Source: an uncultured Bacteroidota bacterium (lineage in GTDB: Bacteria > Bacteroidota > Bacteroidia > Chitinophagales > Chitinophagaceae). From it: DNA of 10,003 nucleotides. The stretch covers positions 1-10,003 of the forward strand of contig CAIWHI010000697.1 of the NCBI GenBank assembly GCA_903912435.1. The letters run 5' to 3'. Made by a program: the position numbers and the translations under genes. The notes beneath the pieces are model-generated. The model searched no databases. It was given only the letters and a program-made list of their open reading frames with translations, and was not told where the DNA came from. Shown in pieces: positions 3,930-10,003 of the stretch; positions within the stretch are counted from its first letter, which is position 1, and every line of letters starts with the position of its first letter.

Positions 3930-6836
3930 ATGTTGTCTTTCATCCGTTTCTTATTAGTAGGTATGCTTATTGCATGCAGTTTTCTGACCCAGGCGCAGGA
4001 TCCTTACTATACCAGTATCAATAAATTGAGCGGTCTGCCATCAAATACAATTTATGATATTTTTCAGGATAGTAAAGGCTTTATTTGGATTGCCAACAAT
4101 GAGGGCTTAACCAGGTACGATGGTTTTGAATTCACCACTTATATTCATAAAAACCAGACTTCGCGTAGCGGGAATCAGATTAAGGAAGATAAGTATGGCC
4201 GTATATGGTATAAGAATTTCGATGGTTACTTATATTATGTAGAGAATGATAGCCTGCAACCCCTAAAGCAGAACACCCCTATAGGCGATGCAAGTTATGC
4301 CATACTGAATGACCATATATTGGTATTGGAAAAAGATGGAGTTGATTATTATGATGTAAAAACGCTCAAGCTGAGCTTTTTAAAGAAGCTGGACCAAAGC
4401 TTACAGCTTACTGGTTCTCAACTGCAATTTAGAGACAAATTCTATATAAGTTTTGAGCATTCTATAATGATATTGGATGAAAAAGGCCATGTTCAATCCC
4501 AAAATAATGATATGCCAGCAAGCCTGATTGGTGGAAAAAACGGGCTAATGTTAGTAGATGCTACAGAAGCAAATAGTGCGTGCTATGAAACTACTGAAAA
4601 TGGGTTGAAGGAAAAAATTTCACTTCGACATATTAAATATGGCCATGGAATGGCCTATTGCAATAATATAAACTGGTTTTTTACACCCAATGGTGTGTGG
4701 GCATACGACGACCAGGCAAAAAATATTAATAATAACCAGCCATTTTATTCATTAAAGAGTATATCATCCATTTTGCATGACCGTGATGGGAACTATTGGT
4801 TAGGTACACTTAATGAAGGAATATTATTTGTGCCCGATCTTGGCACCAAATTATTTGAGACTCCGGGTTTTGTGCCTAATATCCTGTCTACCTCAGGCAA
4901 GAAGGTATTTATTGGCTCTAAGGACAATGCTTTGTATACGTATAGTTTGGCAAGTGGGCAATTTGAAATGAAATTCCAGGACAAGCTGAGGCATGAAATT
5001 CTCTGTTTTCTTGCCGACCCAACCAATAACCTTATTAGTTTTTCATCAACCCAGTTGTTCGTTTGCGATACTAGTTTTAGAAATGTTAAGGGATATCGGT
5101 CAAATTCCATTAAAGATTTGGTAATTGTAGACCGCAAATATTATGCTTTTGCCTCTTCTGGTATCATTGGTTTGTTTAAAGTTAGAAACGACATTGCTAG
5201 CCCGTTTGATAGCCTATACAACAAGTACATAAAGGGCAATATGGAAAATGTTTCCATACTAATTGAGTCAACCAGGGGGAGGGATGTGGCATATAGTTCA
5301 TCAACAGGACGCATTTATGCCGGTACGGGTAAGGGGCTGTATATCATTGACACCAATGGTGCAAAAGAATTAAAGCGGGATGGAGCAATTATATATTGCA
5401 AGAAAATGATCAGCTACCGCAATAATATCTACCTGCTAACTCCTCAAAACAGGGTAGTTGAGATTAATGGTAAAAATGAATTCAGGGATATTACCTTGCC
5501 AGGTGAAAATGAGCAATATATAAATATGAAACTTGCCGGGAATAACCTCTATCTGTTAGCCACATCGGGTATCAGGGTATTAGATACAATTACTGGTAAT
5601 GCAAAAATATTGCATCTTCATCCTGCAATACGAAGTGAAGAAATTAATGACCTGGAGGTGGCAGAGGGGCGGTTGATATTCTCTACCGAACGGGGCTTGC
5701 TGGTTGTAGGCAATAGTATTGCAACCCAGGCCGAAATTCCACCCACTTTTATTATCAACAATTTGCTGGTGAACGGCAATAAAGTTGCCAAAGACAGTAA
5801 TTTAGTATTTGCATACAAGGAAAACGATATTGAGCTTAGCTATTCTATATTGTCGTTCAGTACAGATAATAGGTATAAGTTATTTTACCAGATAAACGAT
5901 GGCAAATGGCAACAGAATTCTTCTGTTACCCGAACACTGAAACTGGCATCACTTGCTCCTGGTAGCTATACTGTTGCATTCAAGCTGGGGCTGGCTGATA
6001 GTGATAAGTTCTTTCCGGCAGGGTCGGTGAAATTCACTATCCGCAAACCATTCTGGATGGAGTGGTGGTTTCTGGGTGGGTGCGTGGCAATAGTGGCAGT
6101 GAGTGGTTTTGCATACAACCGTTGGCGTACCCTACTAATGAAAAAGCAAAACCAACTGGTGGTCGAAAAGATAGAACTGGAGCGCAACCTGCGCAATTCT
6201 ATGCTCACTTCTATACGGTCGCAGATGAACCCCCACTTTTTTTATAACGCACTTAATGCCATACAGTCATTTATTTTTGCTGATGATAAGCGGAGTGCTG
6301 CCACATACTTGGTAAAACTCTCAAAACTCACACGCCTCATTTTAGAGATGTCGGCTAAAGAAAGCGTGAGCCTTGACGAGGAAACAGATGCACTAAAGTT
6401 GTACCTGGAACTGGAACAAATGCGATTCAGTGATGATTTTAATTATGAACTGCATATAGGTAGTAATGTAGATGGGGATATGGTGAAAATACCACCAATG
6501 ATAGTGCAGCCATATGTAGAGAATGCAATAAAGCACGGATTGCTGCATAAAAAGGGAGGTAAATACCTGCGCATTGCATTTGAAAAGATTGCTGACGACA
6601 TTAGGATAACCATAGATGACAATGGTATAGGTAGGGAAAAGGCAGATGAGCTTAACCAGATAAAAAAGGAAAAGCATAATTCATTCTCTACCGAGGCTAA
6701 TAGTAAACGTATAGAATTATTGAATAAAGAAAGCGGCAGGAATATTGGTGTTGTGTATATTGACAAAAAAGACAACATTAATAATGCGATGGGTACAACC
6801 GTAATTATTACCATTCCATTAAATAGTAGAAAATGA
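3930..6836 (+). CDS. Membrane sensor histidine kinase: propeller, Y_Y_Y and His_kinase domains
   Basis: The protein has 968 residues from ATG 3930. A signal peptide (MLSFIRFLLVGMLIACSFLT) ends near QAQ-D24. A long periplasmic sensor follows. The first propeller blade is plain (LSGLPSNTIYDIFQDSKGFIWIA at 34-56, then GLTRYDG), another is near 278-300 (ILHDRDGNYWLGTLNEG), and the rest is degenerate. A Y_Y_Y-type beta domain spans about 602-705. One membrane helix lies at about 712-731 (WWFLGGCVAIVAVSGFAYN), then a short coiled coil. The LytS/YehU-type kinase part has phosphoacceptor H769 in MNPHFFYNALNAIQSF, N865 of the N box (PYVENAIKHG) and DDNGIG at 896-901. The open frame extends to a TTG at 3831, but that extension covers the operator and promoter and would bury the signal peptide. 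The stop overlaps the next gene by ATGA, so the pair is co-translated. Ligand unknown. Confidence 0.92.
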   Translation: MLSFIRFLLVGMLIACSFLTQAQDPYYTSINKLSGLPSNTIYDIFQDSKGFIWIANNEGLTRYDGFEFTTYIHKNQTSRSGNQIKEDKYGRIWYKNFDGYLYYVENDSLQPLKQNTPIGDASYAILNDHILVLEKDGVDYYDVKTLKLSFLKKLDQSLQLTGSQLQFRDKFYISFEHSIMILDEKGHVQSQNNDMPASLIGGKNGLMLVDATEANSACYETTENGLKEKISLRHIKYGHGMAYCNNINWFFTPNGVWAYDDQAKNINNNQPFYSLKSISSILHDRDGNYWLGTLNEGILFVPDLGTKLFETPGFVPNILSTSGKKVFIGSKDNALYTYSLASGQFEMKFQDKLRHEILCFLADPTNNLISFSSTQLFVCDTSFRNVKGYRSNSIKDLVIVDRKYYAFASSGIIGLFKVRNDIASPFDSLYNKYIKGNMENVSILIESTRGRDVAYSSSTGRIYAGTGKGLYIIDTNGAKELKRDGAIIYCKKMISYRNNIYLLTPQNRVVEINGKNEFRDITLPGENEQYINMKLAGNNLYLLATSGIRVLDTITGNAKILHLHPAIRSEEINDLEVAEGRLIFSTERGLLVVGNSIATQAEIPPTFIINNLLVNGNKVAKDSNLVFAYKENDIELSYSILSFSTDNRYKLFYQINDGKWQQNSSVTRTLKLASLAPGSYTVAFKLGLADSDKFFPAGSVKFTIRKPFWMEWWFLGGCVAIVAVSGFAYNRWRTLLMKKQNQLVVEKIELERNLRNSMLTSIRSQMNPHFFYNALNAIQSFIFADDKRSAATYLVKLSKLTRLILEMSAKESVSLDEETDALKLYLELEQMRFSDDFNYELHIGSNVDGDMVKIPPMIVQPYVENAIKHGLLHKKGGKYLRIAFEKIADDIRITIDDNGIGREKADELNQIKKEKHNSFSTEANSKRIELLNKESGRNIGVVYIDKKDNINNAMGTTVIITIPLNSRK

Positions 6837-7585
6837 TAAAAGCGATTATAATAGATGATGAGGTAAGGGCACGAAGCTTATTAAGTACTATGCTCAAAGA
6901 GTATTGCGCGGATATTGATGTAGTGGCTAGTTGTGAAGACCTACCAAATGGGGTAAAGGCAATTAGAAAACAAAAGCCCGACCTTGTATTTCTCGACATT
7001 GAAATGCCAGGGCATAGCGGCCTGGAATTGCTCGACTTCTTCGATGAGCAGGAGATTAATTTCTCGATCATTTTTATTACAGCCTATAATAGCTATGCCA
7101 TACAAGCCTTTAAGCTATCGGCAGTTGATTATTTGCTTAAACCGGTAGAACCCGAGGACCTTGAAAATGCAGTAGAGCGGTTTAGGAGGAGAAATACAAA
7201 GGACAGGAACAGCCTGGTGACGCTTCGTGAAAATCTAAAGGAAGAAGGCCTGGATAAAATTGCTGTACCCGATTCTAATTCTATTAAGTTTCTGAAACTT
7301 GATGATATACTTTTCTTTAAGGCAGATAATACCTATACAGAGATTGTTTTTCTGGACAACAATAAATTAGTCATTAGCCGAACACTAAAAAACCTGGAAG
7401 ATACGCTTGCCGGAACACCCAATTTCTTCCGCTGCCATAAATCATACATTGTAAATATGAAGTACCTCACCGATTATGTAAAATCAGACGGAGGCTACCT
7501 TGTGATAAAAGGTAAGCACCAGATACCTGTCTCAGTCGATAAGGTACAGGACCTACTGAGCCAGGCTGCATTTGTGAAGCGGTAA
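6833..7585 (+). CDS. LytTR-family response regulator
   Basis: This is a 250-residue two-domain regulator. The receiver (1-120) has the acidic pocket D8-D9-E10, phosphoacceptor D55 in LVFLDIEMPG, T83 in FITAYN and K103 in YLLKPVEP, so it should be phosphorylated normally. A linker of about 20 residues leads to a LytTR DNA-binding domain (about 142-245): IKFLKLDDILFFKADNTYTE, then the signature FFRCHKSYIVNMKYL (198-212) and GKHQIPVS. LytTR domains bind paired 9-bp sites spaced 12 bp apart, matching the repeats found at 2141-2178 and 3858-3895. It is the partner of the overlapping kinase, which should phosphorylate it at the membrane. It is the best candidate activator of its own operon and of the 65-aa gene. 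It is convergent with the metallopeptidase gene 75 bases away, with no convincing terminator between. Confidence 0.94.
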   Translation: MIKAIIIDDEVRARSLLSTMLKEYCADIDVVASCEDLPNGVKAIRKQKPDLVFLDIEMPGHSGLELLDFFDEQEINFSIIFITAYNSYAIQAFKLSAVDYLLKPVEPEDLENAVERFRRRNTKDRNSLVTLRENLKEEGLDKIAVPDSNSIKFLKLDDILFFKADNTYTEIVFLDNNKLVISRTLKNLEDTLAGTPNFFRCHKSYIVNMKYLTDYVKSDGGYLVIKGKHQIPVSVDKVQDLLSQAAFVKR

Positions 7586-7660
7586 GGGGTGATTTGCAGG
7601 ATATAATTGGTATAAGAAATAAGCAGGGCATCCTAAAAGCAGGTAATAATGGCTCCACAC

Positions 7661-10003
7661 CTAAAACGCCCTGTTTATACCTACCACATAGCGCATAGTC
7701 AGGTATTGGTCATTGCTATATGGTGGGCGGTTAAGGAAGATAGGCAGGTCTATGCGCAGGGTGAGGGGTTTGGCCTTTTCAAATACACCCCAGTTTTTTA
7801 TGGTGAAGGCCATACCCAGGCCGGCATCTACACGCAGGTTGCTCCAGTAGGTGCTATTTGGGTAGATGGTAAATATGTCCTGGCTCTTCACATCGCTTAG
7901 CTCCATTACACCCGCATCGCCAAAAGCGTAGAGATTGGCTTTTAGCCATTTGCTCACCCATTTGGGCTTGCAGGTGATATAGTTTTCAAAATCTATCTCC
8001 ACATTGGCCGATGCACCACTACGTCCTTTGTAACCCACCATAATATTGCCATTCCGCTCATCGGGCATAAAATATCCTGCATAGCCACGCAGGTTTAACC
8101 CGCCACCTATCTGGTAATGGTTGCAGTCATATTGCGATACTCCATGCCAGTCATCGGGAACAAAGCCAATACTACGGGTGTATTTATTTTCCATCTGGTC
8201 TTCGGGATTGGCACCAGCTGCATAGAGAATGCTCTCAGATGCTAGGATATTGCCCAGGCCATATCTGCCAAACAAACGCGTGCGCACTTCAAGCTTACCC
8301 ACTTTGTTGTAGTTTACAGATTCCAGTTGTCCATACGAATAATTGAATGGGTCGGTATTCCCTCCCAAAAATGGTGCCCTGAAGGAGAAGGTATACCTAC
8401 CCATACCACCTGCGTAGGAGTAGACATGATTCCAGTTGAAGTTGAGCGATGTATTGGGCATGTTCTGGGTACTACTCCAGTCTTTGGGCGAGATAAGGTA
8501 GTCGTATGAATACGGTGTTTTATCAGCATCCAGTGGGCGGTACATAGTTTTGAATCTTACTGAAAATGAATTCTTATCATCCATCTGCCATACAAGCCCA
8601 GCCTTATGGTTTACCAGGCCATCAAGATATCTGCTATTCAGTTCCACTTGTAGTTTTGGGTGGTTACGGCTTAGTGGTGTGGTATAATTGAACGTATAGT
8701 TGATAGGCGGGTATTTGCTGTACCACGATGTGCCGGTATAGCTCAGGTAGTCATATTGCTGTAGTGCATGGGTATTCCACCATATAGTGGCATCCAGTTT
8801 ATATAGGGTATGGAAATAATCGCCTTCAAAATGCACCCCGGCCTTTACCCCATCAATAGGGTTCCACCATACATCAGGACGAATATAGAGGTGGTATTGG
8901 CGGCGATCCAGTGGGTCACTAAGCCCTCCATCCAGCGATGTTTTAATAGCCAGGTGGCTTATGGGTAGCCCACGGCTTTTGTAATTATTCATGATGTCCT
9001 TATCGGCCAGGCGATAGGTGGTATCAATCTGCACATTGCTTATGCCCGATGGTATATGCACCACGGCTGTATAAGTGCTGTTGAGTTTGCCCCAGCCAGT
9101 CCATTTTGGTAAGGTAGTAGCATCAGTCCTTTTGCTGAACCATGTATTGGGTATATAGTAGCTGTGGGCTGCGCCATCTTTACCAGTTACTTTAAAGTCA
9201 ATAGGCATCTGCATTTCGCCCGGCCTGCTAAAGGTGATACCAAAGCTATCCTCACCGGGTAGTTTATGAATCCTTCCAATTTTATAATCAAGTGTCTTGG
9301 TGGTTTCAAACCATTCGTCAAAGAACCAACTCAGGTCGGCATGGGTAAAGTTGATGATTGATGCCCTAAAATCTTCGAAATAGGGGTGGGCAAATTTCCA
9401 TTGTTCAAAATAGTGGTGTAGTGCCGCCTTGAATAGTGAATCACCCAGGGTATATTGCAGGTTATAGAGCATAGAAGCGGTTTTAAAGTAAACCTGTCCA
9501 TAACCACCCCCATGGTTCAGTGCGCTATTAAAATCGTCTGAATGGGTATTGATAGGCTGCGCGTCCTCATTATACTGGTCTATTGTATACCTGTTGAGCA
9601 CATTACGGTCTACTACATTGCCTGGGTCGGTAAACCGGCTTCTCCAGGTTTGTATTATTTTCCCATTTGCTTTCTTTTTAGGTTCTCCGTTGTAAGGCAC
9701 AGGGCCATCTATAGCATTGAGTCCCCACGCTGTAAGGAACTGAGTAAAACCCTCGTCCATGGCTGCACGGTAGGTTTCATTATTGCCCACTTGTCCATAA
9801 AACCAGTTATGGCCAATCTCATGCACAAACAGCCCCCGGTAACCGGGTTCAGAGCCTCCATCCAGGGTCAGCATAGGGTATTCCATGCCATCGGCAGCAT
9901 CGGCAGCTACTATTTTGGGGTAGCAATACAGGCCTATGTCATCAGAAAAGGTTTTGATGATTTTGCTGATATAATCAGGGGCATTCTGCCAGCCTGCGGC
10001 ATG
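7661..10003 (-). CDS. M1 family metallopeptidase with C-terminal outer-membrane barrel-like domain (5' end outside window)
   Basis: The frame is open to the right edge, giving the last 780 residues. Numbering from the edge: GMEYP (39-43) stands where M1 enzymes have GxMEN, for binding the substrate N-terminus. HEIGH (61-65) then E84 in MDEGFT form the zinc site HExxH-x18-E. Y172 in GYGQVYFKTASML fits the catalytic tyrosine. An M1 peptidase removes N-terminal residues from peptides. After about residue 345 the sequence becomes aromatic alternating strands (HLYIRPDVWW, TRLFGRYGLG, LRIDLPIFL) ending in GINRAF, a barrel-like terminal phenylalanine. GGGLNLRGYAGYF (633-645), FGDAGV and RVDAGLGM resemble the C-terminal barrel of Omp85/TamA-like proteins. 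The inferred arrangement is a peptidase domain tethered by a barrel in the outer membrane. The N-terminal part, including any signal peptide and promoter, is not visible. Confidence 0.88.
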   Translation of the reverse strand, partial: HAAGWQNAPDYISKIIKTFSDDIGLYCYPKIVAADAADGMEYPMLTLDGGSEPGYRGLFVHEIGHNWFYGQVGNNETYRAAMDEGFTQFLTAWGLNAIDGPVPYNGEPKKKANGKIIQTWRSRFTDPGNVVDRNVLNRYTIDQYNEDAQPINTHSDDFNSALNHGGGYGQVYFKTASMLYNLQYTLGDSLFKAALHHYFEQWKFAHPYFEDFRASIINFTHADLSWFFDEWFETTKTLDYKIGRIHKLPGEDSFGITFSRPGEMQMPIDFKVTGKDGAAHSYYIPNTWFSKRTDATTLPKWTGWGKLNSTYTAVVHIPSGISNVQIDTTYRLADKDIMNNYKSRGLPISHLAIKTSLDGGLSDPLDRRQYHLYIRPDVWWNPIDGVKAGVHFEGDYFHTLYKLDATIWWNTHALQQYDYLSYTGTSWYSKYPPINYTFNYTTPLSRNHPKLQVELNSRYLDGLVNHKAGLVWQMDDKNSFSVRFKTMYRPLDADKTPYSYDYLISPKDWSSTQNMPNTSLNFNWNHVYSYAGGMGRYTFSFRAPFLGGNTDPFNYSYGQLESVNYNKVGKLEVRTRLFGRYGLGNILASESILYAAGANPEDQMENKYTRSIGFVPDDWHGVSQYDCNHYQIGGGLNLRGYAGYFMPDERNGNIMVGYKGRSGASANVEIDFENYITCKPKWVSKWLKANLYAFGDAGVMELSDVKSQDIFTIYPNSTYWSNLRVDAGLGMAFTIKNWGVFEKAKPLTLRIDLPIFLNRPPYSNDQYLTMRYVVGINRAF

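Noticed and set aside
4793..5137. Antisense open frame of 114 codons inside the kinase gene
   Set aside because: It is the reverse-strand shadow of a well-supported kinase with signal peptide, sensor and catalytic motifs; no promoter or recognisable motif of its own. The same holds for the antisense frames at 6393-6814, 6808-7071 and 7649-7900.
7624..7673. CAGGGC and GCCCTG as a terminator between the convergent regulator and peptidase genes
   Set aside because: Only six pairs around a 38-base loop, without a T-tract directly after either arm and reaching into the peptidase coding end.

Overview
The window looks like a chromosomal piece of a Bacteroidota bacterium, most like the Chitinophagaceae/Sphingobacteriia side of the phylum. 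Three things suggest this. Promoters carry the Bacteroidota -7 box TAnnTTTG (several sit only 3-5 bases from the start codon) with no purine-rich Shine-Dalgarno sequence. There is a chimeric sensor kinase with propeller, Y_Y_Y and His_kinase parts plus a LytTR response regulator. There is an M1 metallopeptidase with a long outer-membrane barrel-like C-terminus. This is a placement by gene style, not by a marker gene.

Layout. 1-409 (-): 5' part of a PaaI-like hotdog thioesterase that runs off the left edge. 556-1146 (+): class I SAM methyltransferase. 1173-1676 (-): GNAT acetyltransferase, convergent with the methyltransferase. 1891-2088 (-): unknown 65-aa protein. 2361-2955 (-): higB-higA toxin-antitoxin pair. 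3143-3505 (-): unknown 120-aa beta-rich protein, with a possible 51-aa ORF upstream at 3593-3748. 3930-6836 and 6833-7585 (+): sensor kinase and LytTR regulator, overlapping by ATGA. 7661-10003 (-): M1 metallopeptidase/barrel protein that runs off the right edge.

The main finding is regulatory. Upstream of the kinase and upstream of the distant 65-aa gene lies the same 38-base block (32 of 38 identical). Each block holds two direct copies of CTTTCrCTAACC exactly 21 bp apart, 26-28 bp before a TAnnTTTG box, with no -33 TTG visible. On the other strand the copies contain GTTAG, matching the known LytTR-domain site (9-bp repeats separated by 12 bp). A weaker third pair with the same spacing faces left in the kinase upstream region, toward the 51-aa ORF and the 120-aa gene. 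I infer that the LytTR regulator encoded here activates its own operon and one or two small unknown proteins, a compact local regulon.

The higBA pair sits between the two small genes. It is bracketed by two identical 34-bp copies of a leftward terminator (2217-2250 and 3045-3078), which suggests it arrived as a cassette or that the terminator was copied. Its promoter carries a perfect 20-bp palindrome filling the spacer between -33 and -7, a textbook place for autorepression. The stretch 3506-3929 is the longest without an assured gene; it holds the divergent regulatory region and the 51-aa ORF.
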